Positions 1 to 8,788 of a stretch of DNA of 39,263 nucleotides are shown one piece after another. A program made the position numbers and the translations under genes. The stretch's first letter is position 1. Every line of letters begins with the position of its first letter. This DNA comes from SAR116 cluster bacterium AG-325-I21 (GTDB taxonomy: Bacteria; Pseudomonadota; Alphaproteobacteria; Puniceispirillales; Puniceispirillaceae): the NCBI GenBank assembly GCA_003282865.1, contig QBYK01000015.1:1-39263 (forward strand), in the 5' to 3' direction. The notes beneath the pieces were generated by a model. The model made no database searches, was not told the origin of the DNA, and saw only the letters and a program-made list of their open reading frames with translations.

Positions 1-228
1 CTCTCAGGAGTCAGACTTTCAGCCGTGTATGCGCCAATTGGCGCTACTATAGGCGAATGGGTTGGCTCATCTCAAGGGCTTGGTTATTTGATGTTGCTGG
101 CAAATGGCCGCGTGAAAACCGATCTAATGTTCGCAGCCTTGTTCACCTTGGGGGCATTATCCATGGGTCTGTACTGGCTGATTTCGTTATTAATACGCCG
201 TTATTTTGGGCGATTTCAAGGTAATTAA
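1..228 (+). CDS. ABC transporter permease, C-terminal fragment (ThiX/SsuC type)
   Basis: The frame is open from the first base, so this is the 3' end of a gene that begins outside the window. The visible 75 residues contain the stretch GVRLSAVYAPIGATIGEWVG followed by a hydrophobic segment (about residues 50-65) and a basic tail. This matches the C-terminal EAA-loop and last membrane helix of binding-protein-dependent permeases of the nitrate/sulfonate/thiamine-precursor class. The GATIGEWVGSS..GLGYL pattern most resembles the permeases annotated as pyrimidine-precursor (ThiX-like) transporters; the substrate is inferred and could instead be a sulfonate or another small molecule. It converges on the minus-strand hydrolase gene at 361. 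Confidence 0.75.
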   Translation, partial: LSGVRLSAVYAPIGATIGEWVGSSQGLGYLMLLANGRVKTDLMFAALFTLGALSMGLYWLISLLIRRYFGRFQGN

Positions 229-360
229 AAAGTTAGGAAGAACAGAATTAATGACGTCAAAGATTTTCAGAATCTAACTTGTTAAATTTTAAAAAAATTA
301 AGTTCTAAAACAAAGAAGGCCCTTGGTAATAAAAATGTCGCATAATGTATATTATGGTAT

Positions 361-1140
361 CTACTTGAGGATAAATGTAAGCCCATCAATACCGGGTTCA
401 GTTCTGTCCGGGCAGATTGCAGACAATGTCTCATAATCAGCCTCAAGACCCAGATGTGTTAGCACGGCTCTCTTTGGCTTTACCTTTTCTATCCAGCCAA
501 ATGTTTGCTCATAATGACTGTGTGATTGATGCGGCGAGGAACGTAACGCCTCAACAATCCAAAGGTCAATGCCTGCCAACTTATCAAAGACATCATCGCT
601 CATTCCAACAACATCAGTAGAGTATCCAAATTTATTGTCAAAAAGAAAACCAAGCGAGTTTGTGTTACCGTGATCCTGATGCAGCACATCAATCTGGCAA
701 CCGCCAATGCTTAATTTATCACCAGCAGCGATAACTTGAATTTTCATTGGCGGAACAAAATAGGAAGGCGATTCTAGCAATTTTGTAAAAAGATAGGGAA
801 ACCGCGCAAGAATTTCACGGGAATGCTGTTTTGTTGCAAGAACAGGTATATCATTGCGGTCTGGCCAGTAAAAAGCACGCAAATCATCAAGCCCGGCAAC
901 ATGATCAGAATGCGTGTGGGTTATCAGCAAGGCATCTATCTTTTTTATCCCAAGCGGTATCAGCTGGTTGCGAATATCTGGGCCTGCATCAACTAAGATT
1001 ACCGTATCATTCACTTCAACAAGCACAGCGCAACGTTGGCGCCGATTACGTTCATCTTCTGGGTTGCATTTACCCCAGCCAGCTTGGCCAAGCGCCGGAA
1101 CTCCCACTGATGTTCCACATCCAAGCATTGTGACTTTCAT
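361..1140 (-). CDS. MBL-fold metallo-hydrolase, PhnP-like
   Basis: This 259-residue protein has the metallo-beta-lactamase-fold metal site H75-T-H77-S-D79-H80 (HTHSDH), an N-terminal GCGTSVGVP loop, a VDAGPD strand, and later HQDHGN and THLG motifs. Together these are the signature of the PhnP / phosphoribosyl-1,2-cyclic-phosphate phosphodiesterase-like branch. The real substrate in organisms without a C-P lyase operon nearby is unknown; the family cleaves cyclic phosphodiesters with two bound metals. The start codon overlaps the tatD stop (ATGA-type), so the two are translationally coupled. It is the last gene of the minus-strand run from mltB. The same tatD-MBL pairing is common in alphaproteobacteria. 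Confidence 0.9.
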   Translation of the reverse strand: MKVTMLGCGTSVGVPALGQAGWGKCNPEDERNRRQRCAVLVEVNDTVILVDAGPDIRNQLIPLGIKKIDALLITHTHSDHVAGLDDLRAFYWPDRNDIPVLATKQHSREILARFPYLFTKLLESPSYFVPPMKIQVIAAGDKLSIGGCQIDVLHQDHGNTNSLGFLFDNKFGYSTDVVGMSDDVFDKLAGIDLWIVEALRSSPHQSHSHYEQTFGWIEKVKPKRAVLTHLGLEADYETLSAICPDRTEPGIDGLTFILK

Positions 1141-1940
1141 GATATATCCATGCGGCTAAACAAGCGAAGTGTATTTGCGCGAGTAATATTTGCCATCTCC
1201 ACTGGCTGTTTGCCCCGAACTGTGGCTAACTTTGCCAATGTATGAGCTGTGTAAGCTGGTTCGTTTGAACGCCCACGATACGGCGCAGGCGCAAGATAAG
1301 GCGAATCTGTTTCAACAAGAATTCGATTTTCCGGAATTTTAGTCGCAATTGCGCGTAAGTCCTCAGCTTTGTTGAAGGTTATGATGCCTGAAAAACTAAT
1401 ATAAAATCCAATGTCAATGGCTCGTTCTGCCAATTCAGCCCCAGAACTGAAACAATGCAAAACGCCACGAAAGGTTCCCTTTTCCATCTCATCTTCAAGA
1501 ATGGCTGCCATATCGCTGTCCGCATCACGCGCATGAACGATAATTGGCAAATCCAGACAGCGGGCGACCGCAATTTGTGCTCGGAAACTATCCTTTTGTT
1601 GTTTTGGTGAAGCATAATCATAAAAATAATCAAGGCCTGCCTCTCCAATAGCAACGCATTTTGGATGATCAGCAGACGCTAGAATCGCGTCGATATTGGC
1701 TGCGTCTGGTTCGGTACCCGCCTCGTGCGGATGAATGCCAACCGAACACCAAATATTTTCATGAGCCTCAGCCAAGGCTTTCGGCCTATCAGCTGTTGTC
1801 AACTTTACGCCAATGGTGATGATATGGGAAACACCAGCCTCAGCAGCACGTGCCAAAACGCCCTCAAGATCGCTGGAGAGCTGTTCATAATCAAGATGGG
1901 CGTGACTATCAATCATCATAGGCTTGGAACTATCGCGCAT
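1137..1940 (-). CDS. tatD: TatD family metal-dependent hydrolase/DNase
   Basis: This 267-residue TIM-barrel amidohydrolase-like protein begins its first strand with MIDSHAHLD (H13 and H15 metal ligands). It also carries GEAGLDYFYD, HARDADSD, HCFSSG and ETDSPYLAPAPYRG, the ordered motifs of the TatD/YcfH family. TatD proteins are Mg-dependent 3'-5' exonucleases or D-aminoacyl-type hydrolases; the role in this organism is inferred from the family. The start at 1940 gives eight residues before the first strand; an internal Met at residue 8 or 9 is an alternative. It follows metG by a few bases and overlaps the downstream hydrolase gene by four, so it sits inside one operon. Confidence 0.92.
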   Translation of the reverse strand: MRDSSKPMMIDSHAHLDYEQLSSDLEGVLARAAEAGVSHIITIGVKLTTADRPKALAEAHENIWCSVGIHPHEAGTEPDAANIDAILASADHPKCVAIGEAGLDYFYDYASPKQQKDSFRAQIAVARCLDLPIIVHARDADSDMAAILEDEMEKGTFRGVLHCFSSGAELAERAIDIGFYISFSGIITFNKAEDLRAIATKIPENRILVETDSPYLAPAPYRGRSNEPAYTAHTLAKLATVRGKQPVEMANITRANTLRLFSRMDIS

Positions 1941-1945
1941 GGACG

Positions 1946-3487
1946 TCAGCCCTCATCCAAAAACCGGGGAAAGACCGGTTCCGGCTTAGCAATCCCCTGC
2001 CCGCTGGCGAGTCGCGCCTTACCGACAAGGAAATTAAAGTTGCGCTGCGTCGGGTCGACCCCGAGCTGATCTAATATTTTTCCAGCCGAATCCGGCATTA
2101 CTGGCTGAACCAGAATTGCAATTTTTCGAATGGTTTCAGACAAAACAGCAAGAACTTCTGCCATGCGCTCGGGATCAGTTTTCTTTAATGCCCATGGGGC
2201 AATAGAATCAACATATCGGTTGGCTTGTGAAATAACCTGCCAGATTATTCGTAACGCTTCATGGAATGCCTGATTATCAATATGTCGACGCACATTAATT
2301 ATTAATGAGTCGACGCTTTTTAAAAGTTCTTGATCTTCTGATTTTAATGGTTCCGGTATTGCTGGCATAATGCCATTACAATTCTTGAAAACCATCGACA
2401 ACACACGCTGTGATAAATTACCAAGGTCATTAGCAAGGTCACCATTTATCCGCTGCGTCATTGCCTGAACCGAAAAATCACCATCATTACCAAACGGTAC
2501 CTCACGCATCAAAAAATAGCGCGTTTGATCAAGACCGTAAGTTGCAGCAAGGTGATTTGGATCAATTGCATTACCTAAAGATTTTGAAATTTTCTGCCCG
2601 TCATTTGTCCACCAACCATGCGCGTAAACACGTTTTGGTAATGGCAGGTCAGCGGCCATAAGAAACGCTGGCCAATAAACTGCATGAAATCGCAATATGT
2701 CCTTACCAACCATGTGTAAATCAGCGGGCCACACCCTCGCGTATTTTTCCTTATCACCTGCTGGCCCATTCTCCGGCCAACCGGTTGCCGTCAAATAATT
2801 TGTCAGTGCGTCAAGCCATACGTACATAACGTGGTTATCATCACCTGGTACGGGAACACCCCATTTGAAGCTGGCCCGACTCACCGACAAATCACGAAGC
2901 CCGCTTTTTACAAAGCTTTTGACCTCGTTAAACCGGCTTTCCGGCCCTACAAAGCGGGGGTTTTCGTCATAAAACGCCAATAGCTTGTCCTGCCAAGCCG
3001 AGAGGTTGAAAAAATATGAAGGCTCCTCAACCCACTCCACAGGCGCTCCGGTTGGAGCCATGCCGCCAACAAGCTCGGTTTCAGCAAAAAATGTTTCATC
3101 CCGAACAGAATACCACCCTTCATATTTTCCTAGCATTATATTGCCGTTATCTTGAAGTATGGACCAAATTCTCTGGCAAGCCGCTTTGTGCCGATTTTCT
3201 GTCGTCCGGATAAAATCATCATTCGAAAAATTCATGGCTTTGGTCAAATCACGAAAATTTTGGCTAACCTGATCGGTAAAGTGCTGCGGTGTGAGACTCA
3301 CAGCCTCCGCAGCCTTCTCAACTTTTTGTCCATGTTCGTCAGTTCCAGTGAGAAAGGTCACATCGTATCCATCAAGGCGCTTGAAACGGGCCATTACGTC
3401 ACAGGCAAGCGTTGTGTAGGCATGGCCAATATGAGGTTTATCGTTCACATAATATATCGGCGTTGTTATGTAATAGTTCTGGCTCAT
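1946..3487 (-). CDS. metG: methionyl-tRNA synthetase
   Basis: This 513-residue class I aminoacyl-tRNA synthetase charges tRNA-Met. The HIGH signature is at residues 19-22 (PHIGHAY) and the KMSKS loop is present as KISKSLGN near residue 300. The connective-peptide region (YEGWYSVRDETFF) has no CxxC knuckle, so this is the zinc-less form. There is no C-terminal EMAPII-like tRNA-binding domain. Both traits are usual for the shorter alphaproteobacterial enzyme. The 3' end is five bases from tatD, and the 5' end is separated by about 70 bases from holB. Length and motifs are normal and nothing suggests damage. Confidence 0.97.
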   Translation of the reverse strand: MSQNYYITTPIYYVNDKPHIGHAYTTLACDVMARFKRLDGYDVTFLTGTDEHGQKVEKAAEAVSLTPQHFTDQVSQNFRDLTKAMNFSNDDFIRTTENRHKAACQRIWSILQDNGNIMLGKYEGWYSVRDETFFAETELVGGMAPTGAPVEWVEEPSYFFNLSAWQDKLLAFYDENPRFVGPESRFNEVKSFVKSGLRDLSVSRASFKWGVPVPGDDNHVMYVWLDALTNYLTATGWPENGPAGDKEKYARVWPADLHMVGKDILRFHAVYWPAFLMAADLPLPKRVYAHGWWTNDGQKISKSLGNAIDPNHLAATYGLDQTRYFLMREVPFGNDGDFSVQAMTQRINGDLANDLGNLSQRVLSMVFKNCNGIMPAIPEPLKSEDQELLKSVDSLIINVRRHIDNQAFHEALRIIWQVISQANRYVDSIAPWALKKTDPERMAEVLAVLSETIRKIAILVQPVMPDSAGKILDQLGVDPTQRNFNFLVGKARLASGQGIAKPEPVFPRFLDEG

Positions 3488-3555
3488 GGAGTTAATCCGG
3501 TCAAACGCGTTGTAAAATACATTGAAATAAGCAATGAGTTAGCCCAGTCATATCC

Positions 3556-4635
3556 CTAGGGCAAGGTTTTCTCACTTAATTTAATCATTTGCCTAAGTAA
3601 AAACTGAGAAAAATCCATATGAAAACCCTCGGCCCTCGCTGACTCACGCAAGAATTCTCCATGAAATACAGCCAATTGGCTGCTCGAATAGCGGCCGCAT
3701 AAGACGCGGATGGCAGGCACCTCAAAGTCACACGGGAGAGACGCGTTGCGGCCACTTGCCGTCAACGCTGTCAACCGCAGCAATCTCTCTAGGCAAAAGG
3801 CTGCTCCCTCACGGCTTAGCCGGCCTGCCGCCGCACCGCGCCCCCATTTGCTCGTCAAAGCAGCCATTGCGCTGACATCAGGTTTGGGCTTGGCAAGCAG
3901 TGAACAGGCGACTTGATAACAATCAGCAGCCCCGCTATCGAACAGAGAGATGGCCCGTCCTGGTGCGCCATTACACAACTGAGATAGTAAATCAATTTGT
4001 TTAACATCAGCATCTGGCCATTTCTTTGTCAAAACATTCCGGCATGAAAGGGCATCTAGAGCCGATAGTCGAACCACACGGCATCGTGAGCGGATAGTGG
4101 GTGGTAGTTGGCCTGGGCACGATGAAACAAGTAAAATAACAGAGTTCTCTGGTGGTTCTTCCAAAAGTTTAAGCATGGCATTGGCCCCATTACGGTTTAC
4201 CTCGTCCATGGAGTCAATTACGGCAACCCGAAATCGACCACGGGCTGGCTTGTGCGCCATGAAAGGCACCATCGCACGAATTTGATCAATTTTGATTTGG
4301 CCGGATCTATTATCATCAAGAATGGGCGCAATTGCCAAATAGTCAGGATGCGCACCGTTAAAAACCAGCTTACCCCCAGGATCATCACGCGACACAGAAA
4401 ATTCGTCAACCTCTGCACCGAAGAGATCTGTCGTGTTAACCCTCTCAGATAATAACCATGCGGCAGCAAGCCGCGCCACAGTGGCCTTCCCGATGCCGAA
4501 CGGGCCTGTTAGAAGCCACGCATGGTGCATACGCCCTCTAGTCATCGAAGTGGCAAATGATTCGACAAAATCACGGTGACCAATCACCGGCGTGGACCCA
4601 GCAATTTTTTCATAATTATTGTCAGCGTCACTCAT
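3556..4635 (-). CDS. holB: DNA polymerase III subunit delta'
   Basis: This 359-residue AAA+ clamp-loader subunit has a P-loop-like GPFGIGKATVAR near residue 45 preceded by HAWLLTG. It also has the typical DQIRAMVPFMAHKPARGRFRVAVID block, a DEVNRNGANAMLKLLEEPPENSVILLVSS block (sensor region) and PTIRSRCRVVRL, all diagnostic of HolB. It helps load the beta clamp onto DNA. It lies directly downstream of tmk, a pairing seen in most bacteria, with 55 bases between them. The C-terminal collar domain (about residues 240-359) is weakly conserved, as is usual for the family. Confidence 0.95.
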   Translation of the reverse strand: MSDADNNYEKIAGSTPVIGHRDFVESFATSMTRGRMHHAWLLTGPFGIGKATVARLAAAWLLSERVNTTDLFGAEVDEFSVSRDDPGGKLVFNGAHPDYLAIAPILDDNRSGQIKIDQIRAMVPFMAHKPARGRFRVAVIDSMDEVNRNGANAMLKLLEEPPENSVILLVSSCPGQLPPTIRSRCRVVRLSALDALSCRNVLTKKWPDADVKQIDLLSQLCNGAPGRAISLFDSGAADCYQVACSLLAKPKPDVSAMAALTSKWGRGAAAGRLSREGAAFCLERLLRLTALTASGRNASLPCDFEVPAIRVLCGRYSSSQLAVFHGEFLRESARAEGFHMDFSQFLLRQMIKLSEKTLP

Positions 4636-4690
4636 TGTTTATTTGCTCAATTCCCGGAAGTTAAATATTTGTCTTCATGTATTAAAGCGA

Positions 4691-5353
4691 CTACTGACTT
4701 GGCGCTTCTGTTATAAATCTATGTGCCGCCAGTAGCTTCTTAACTTTGGAATTGACATCTCTCGCTACATCGTCAGGCGGTCTTGCAGCATCGATTTTGA
4801 CAATACGGTTTGGCTCTTTTCTAGCCCGGGTTAAAAACCCCTGCCTGACTTTTTGATGGAAAGCCTTACCTTTGGCTTCAAACCGGCCTTCTGATCCGCC
4901 ACGCTGAGCAGTTCGGGCAAGTCCAACATTGCTGTCTACATCCAGTAAGAGGGTCAAATCAGGCACCAGCCCGTTGCATGATAATTGGTCAAGTCTATCG
5001 AGCGCCTCACCACTGATCCCGCCCACAAAACCCTGATAAATATGGGTGGAGTCCGTAAACCGATCACAAATTACAATATCACCGCGTTCCAGGGCAGGCA
5101 AAATCACATGAACAACGTGCTCATGACGCGAGGCTGAAACCAGCATGGCCTCGGTAGCGGATTGCCATTTTTGGACCAAACCATGAAGCAACAACCTACG
5201 TATTGACTCGGCATCTTCAGTCCCACCAGGTTCGCGCGTAAGACATAGAGAAAGTTCTTCATAGTTTTTTTCAATCCAAACCTTTAGGCGTTGAATTTGG
5301 GTTGTTTTTCCGCTTCCTTCACCACCTTCAAATGTAATAAACAGGCCACGCAT
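4691..5353 (-). CDS. tmk: thymidylate kinase (dTMP kinase)
   Basis: This 220-residue kinase phosphorylates dTMP to dTDP using ATP. The P-loop is FEGGEGSGKTTQ (residues 8-19), followed by LTREPGGTEDAE (DRX/TMP-binding region), the CDRFTDSTHIYQGF motif and an arginine-rich lid with FEAKGKAFHQKVRQGF. The length is typical. The gene begins eight bases after the D,D-carboxypeptidase stop, so the pair is almost certainly co-transcribed; holB follows. A slightly extended C-terminal tail (HRFITEAPSQ) is the only unremarkable variation. Confidence 0.96.
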   Translation of the reverse strand: MRGLFITFEGGEGSGKTTQIQRLKVWIEKNYEELSLCLTREPGGTEDAESIRRLLLHGLVQKWQSATEAMLVSASRHEHVVHVILPALERGDIVICDRFTDSTHIYQGFVGGISGEALDRLDQLSCNGLVPDLTLLLDVDSNVGLARTAQRGGSEGRFEAKGKAFHQKVRQGFLTRARKEPNRIVKIDAARPPDDVARDVNSKVKKLLAAHRFITEAPSQ

Positions 5354-5361
5354 TTCATGTT

Positions 5362-6540
5362 TTACCTTGCCGTTGACGAGATAACTGGCGCCCCAAAAAC
5401 AAGATACTTGATTGCTGCGCTGACGCGATCAAAAATTCCAAGAACCTGAACATCTTGCGCTGCATGAAGCGACAATTCTTGCGTCTCACCATTCACAAGC
5501 AGCGTAAGCGTACCCAACTGATCATCTTTTTTAATAGGGGCTGGGATCGGATCAAGCCACTGCACTGATAGTTTTGTACCCCGCCGTTCTTGATAGGACA
5601 AAAACAAATGTAGCGGTTCATTAAGCACTAAGTCTACCGTTGGCTCCATACCCAGCCATACATTTGCTTGATCGACCACCTGCCCTTTATCAAAAAACCG
5701 GTAGGTTTGAAATTCGCGAAACATCAAATCCATCAGCCGGTTAGACTCAGCCGATCTCTGTTTTATGCTTGTCATACCATTTAAGACCATAATAACACGT
5801 TGGTCATCACGCACAGCAGACCCGACAAGCCCATATCCCGACTCTTGTGTATGACCCGTTTTGAGACCGTCGGCTCGCGCGTTGCCATACATCAACGGGT
5901 TACGATTTGGTTGACGAATCTTGTTATAGGTAAACTCCCGTTTCGCAAAGATGGGATATAATTCAGGATATTTATCTGCCGGAAAACGCCTTATCAATTC
6001 AGTAGTAAGGATGTTGAGGTCTTTTGCCGTTGTAGTAAGATCAGGATCTGGCCAGCCCGTTGAATTGCGAAAATTAGTATTTTTCATCCCTATTTTCTTG
6101 GCCCAAAAATTCATCTCATCTGCAAATGCATTTTCAGTCCCAGAAATACCTTCTGCCATTACAATAGCTGCATCGTTCCCTGACTGAACAATAATACCAT
6201 GCAAAATATCACTGACCTTGACTTTGCTTCCCACCTCTAAAAAGGTCCGCGATCCACCTTTTTTCCATGCTTTCGTTGACACAACAAATTCATCATCCAT
6301 TCTTAGTGCACCATCAACAATGCGTTGAAAGGCCACGAACACGGTCATGATCTTTGCCATTGACGCTGGCTTCATTGGTTCGTCAGCATTTTTGGTGAAC
6401 AAAACCTTACCCGACAAAAAATCAGTAACATGCGCCTGTTTTGCTGGCGAGGTAATTTCGGCTGCACCTACCTGCATGGCAGCACCGGCCGAAAGACTCA
6501 AAATCACTAAACTTGTCCAAAACTGTAATTTCATCCTCAT
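5362..6540 (-). CDS. D-alanyl-D-alanine carboxypeptidase (PBP5/6 type)
   Basis: This 392-residue secreted penicillin-binding protein trims the terminal D-Ala from peptidoglycan stem peptides. An N-terminal signal peptide (about residues 1-27, ending QVGAAE) is followed by the serine peptidase S11 triad: S60-M-A-K63 (SxxK), S120-G-N122 (SGN) and K227-T-G229 (KTG). The C-terminal domain (about 285-392) fits the PBP5_C beta domain, and the final hydrophobic/basic stretch may be the membrane-binding amphipathic helix. The gene is between rlpA and tmk, and its neighbours rlpA and mltB are also cell-wall enzymes. The start is set by the signal peptide; no shorter start would keep it. Confidence 0.93.
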   Translation of the reverse strand: MRMKLQFWTSLVILSLSAGAAMQVGAAEITSPAKQAHVTDFLSGKVLFTKNADEPMKPASMAKIMTVFVAFQRIVDGALRMDDEFVVSTKAWKKGGSRTFLEVGSKVKVSDILHGIIVQSGNDAAIVMAEGISGTENAFADEMNFWAKKIGMKNTNFRNSTGWPDPDLTTTAKDLNILTTELIRRFPADKYPELYPIFAKREFTYNKIRQPNRNPLMYGNARADGLKTGHTQESGYGLVGSAVRDDQRVIMVLNGMTSIKQRSAESNRLMDLMFREFQTYRFFDKGQVVDQANVWLGMEPTVDLVLNEPLHLFLSYQERRGTKLSVQWLDPIPAPIKKDDQLGTLTLLVNGETQELSLHAAQDVQVLGIFDRVSAAIKYLVFGAPVISSTAR

Positions 6541-6659
6541 TTCCCTGTCTTACAACAATGGTGGTTAATCCTGACCGAAGCTGTGAACTAAAATAATGAC
6601 ATTAGAACAGCGTCTATTTACAGGTCTTTACTTGTTAAAGCAGCACTAAATATCTTCAG

Positions 6660-7634
6660 CTAGTCAACAACGATCCGCGCACCGGTAAACCCTGTGTTCA
6701 CAATTTTTTCTAGAATTGAGTCGGCCATGGCCACATCAACCATTGGGCCAAGACGAACTCGGTAAAGCTTTTTGCCTAAATGATTTACCGTCGACACTTC
6801 GCCTGGCCCAACTTCTTTTATCTTAGATAAAACAGCCGTTGCGCTATTCTTTACGTGGAATGCGCCAACCTGAACCCAAATTTTGGTTTCAACAGGCGAT
6901 ACTGAAATTACCCTCCCAACACGTGATTGAGACAGTAATTCAAGAGCCGATTGCGTTTTATTTGTTTTGACTTTTTTCTTAATCTTACTAGATGTTGAAG
7001 TCAGATTAACCGCTGGTTCTACTGACGGAACCATCTTAGGCAATGCCCCCTGATCGTAGGCGCTTAAAGTTGGAAACTCGCCCTTTTTGGCCAATTTTTC
7101 CAGTCTTAAACTTTGTTCTGCCAATATTTGAACTCGAACCTTCGCAATGCCCTTTTCAACAAAACCAAGCAACCGCGCACCCTCACGCGATAAATCAATT
7201 ATACGGCCCTTCGCAAACGGTCCGCGATCATTAACCCGCACAACTAACGATTTTCCATTATCTAAATTCGTCACACGGACCACTGAAGGCATTGGAAGGG
7301 TTTTGTGAGCCGCCGTTGCGACTTTTGGGTCAAACACCTCGCCATTTGCAGTAGGACGGCCCAAAATAGCAGTTTCTTCACCATACCAAGATGCTAGACC
7401 AGTATTGTCATAGGTCAAATCACGCTCAGGATAATACCAAATGCCAAACTCTTGATATGGCTTTCCAATTTTGTAATGTGGTTTTGCGATCACCTCTGTC
7501 GAGACTTTTTCCTCAATTTTTTTGCGCTGATGCTTTTGCACTAGGTCAATAGCCAGCTCAGCCGAACTACACCCGCCAAGCAATAGTCCCAGAAACAAAA
7601 AACAAAAAAGCTGTTTTGCATTGAACCGCATCAA
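6660..7634 (-). CDS. rlpA: RlpA-like septal lipoprotein (lytic transglycosylase, DPBB + SPOR)
   Basis: This 324-residue lipoprotein has a signal peptide with the lipobox LLGGC, so Cys22 is predicted to be lipidated. The double-psi beta-barrel covers about residues 75-165, with GLASWYGEE near its start and VRVNDRGPF containing the conserved aspartate of the RlpA active site. A C-terminal SPOR domain (about 245-324; IWVQVGAFHV to YRVRLGPM) binds denuded glycans at the septum. Between them is a basic, low-complexity linker (KIKKKVKTNK). It sits between mltB and the carboxypeptidase gene in a cell-wall cluster. Catalytic activity is inferred from family members and not proven for this protein. 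Confidence 0.93.
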   Translation of the reverse strand: MMRFNAKQLFCFLFLGLLLGGCSSAELAIDLVQKHQRKKIEEKVSTEVIAKPHYKIGKPYQEFGIWYYPERDLTYDNTGLASWYGEETAILGRPTANGEVFDPKVATAAHKTLPMPSVVRVTNLDNGKSLVVRVNDRGPFAKGRIIDLSREGARLLGFVEKGIAKVRVQILAEQSLRLEKLAKKGEFPTLSAYDQGALPKMVPSVEPAVNLTSTSSKIKKKVKTNKTQSALELLSQSRVGRVISVSPVETKIWVQVGAFHVKNSATAVLSKIKEVGPGEVSTVNHLGKKLYRVRLGPMVDVAMADSILEKIVNTGFTGARIVVD

Positions 7635-7660
7635 ATTACCTCAGCATAGCTTCCTTCTAT

Positions 7661-8644
7661 TCATCGCAACTTGTCAGAAAGATGCCCGATCGCTAACGCA
7701 TAATAATTCGAGCGATTCCATGCGAGAATAGCATCAAAATTAGTATACACTAAATATGCCGGCCCATTAGAACCCGCGGGCAGGACAAGGCGAGCTGTAA
7801 AATCACGTGACGGTAATGGCTTGCCATCAGTTTTCATGATTCCAGCTCTTGACCATTCCAACAGTTTTAGACGAGTTTTTGCATCGGCAAGTGCTTTTGG
7901 CCCTTTGCCATCGAGCATTAGGTCAGTAGGTATTTTAACCTCCCGCCCCCAAGTCATATCGTTTCGCCAACCAGCTTTTGACAGGTAATAAGCGGTTGAG
8001 GCGAACACATCTGCCTTGGTATCCCAGATATCACGCTTGCCATCGCCATTCCAATCAACAGCATATGACAAAAAACTGGATGGCATAAATTGACTCTGTC
8101 CCATGGCACCCGCCCAAGACCCTTTCATTTTATCTGGAGCGATGTGGCCTTCCTCCAGGATTTTCAGTGCATTTAACAACTCTTTTCGGAAGTAAGCACT
8201 TCGTCGTCCATCATGCGCGAGCGTTGCTAGGGAGTGCGGCACATTAAATGATCCTAAATATTGACCAAAATTTGTTTCGACACCCCAGAAGGTCACAATA
8301 TAACGTTTTTGAACACCATACCTTTGAGAGACCTTTGTAAGAATTTCATCATGCTCCACTAGTTTTTTGGCACCAACCCGGGCCCGCGTTGCAGATGCAA
8401 TTTTGCTAAGATATTTTTTATAAGTCATCGTGAATTCAGGCTGACGGCGATCAAGTTCAATTACCCGTTCGATTGGCTTGGCATTGCCAAGGGCTGCGTC
8501 CAAAACTTGGTCAGAAATCCCGAGTGATGTGGCCTCTTTGCGCAAATCTATGAGCCATTGATCAAAGTCTGTTTCATTGGCGCTAATCGACGGAGAAATT
8601 GAGACAGCCAAAATTAATAAACAGAGGCAAATTCCATATCTCAT
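7661..8644 (-). CDS. mltB: lytic murein transglycosylase B family
   Basis: This 327-residue periplasmic muramidase-like enzyme has an N-terminal signal peptide (residues 1-22) and the SLT_2/MltB domain. The catalytic glutamate is E123 in FWGVETNFGQYLG, and GAMGQSQFMPSSF and DWNGDGKRDIW blocks follow, as in MltB. It cleaves the MurNAc-GlcNAc bond to form anhydro-muropeptides. There is no C-terminal PG_binding_1 domain and no lipobox, so it is probably soluble. It leads the minus-strand run that continues with rlpA and the D,D-carboxypeptidase, 26 bases before rlpA. Confidence 0.93.
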   Translation of the reverse strand: MRYGICLCLLILAVSISPSISANETDFDQWLIDLRKEATSLGISDQVLDAALGNAKPIERVIELDRRQPEFTMTYKKYLSKIASATRARVGAKKLVEHDEILTKVSQRYGVQKRYIVTFWGVETNFGQYLGSFNVPHSLATLAHDGRRSAYFRKELLNALKILEEGHIAPDKMKGSWAGAMGQSQFMPSSFLSYAVDWNGDGKRDIWDTKADVFASTAYYLSKAGWRNDMTWGREVKIPTDLMLDGKGPKALADAKTRLKLLEWSRAGIMKTDGKPLPSRDFTARLVLPAGSNGPAYLVYTNFDAILAWNRSNYYALAIGHLSDKLR

Positions 8645-8788
8645 TTCTTATTTTCCTCGCCAATTCTTATTCGTTTTTAAAAAGTCCAAAAATAACAAAA
8701 CGCACAGATCGTCAACTTTAGTGATTATCGTAGAGCTTTAGACAACGGATGGGCAACTGTGAAATTGCCCGGAGTTGCGTTTCTTTTG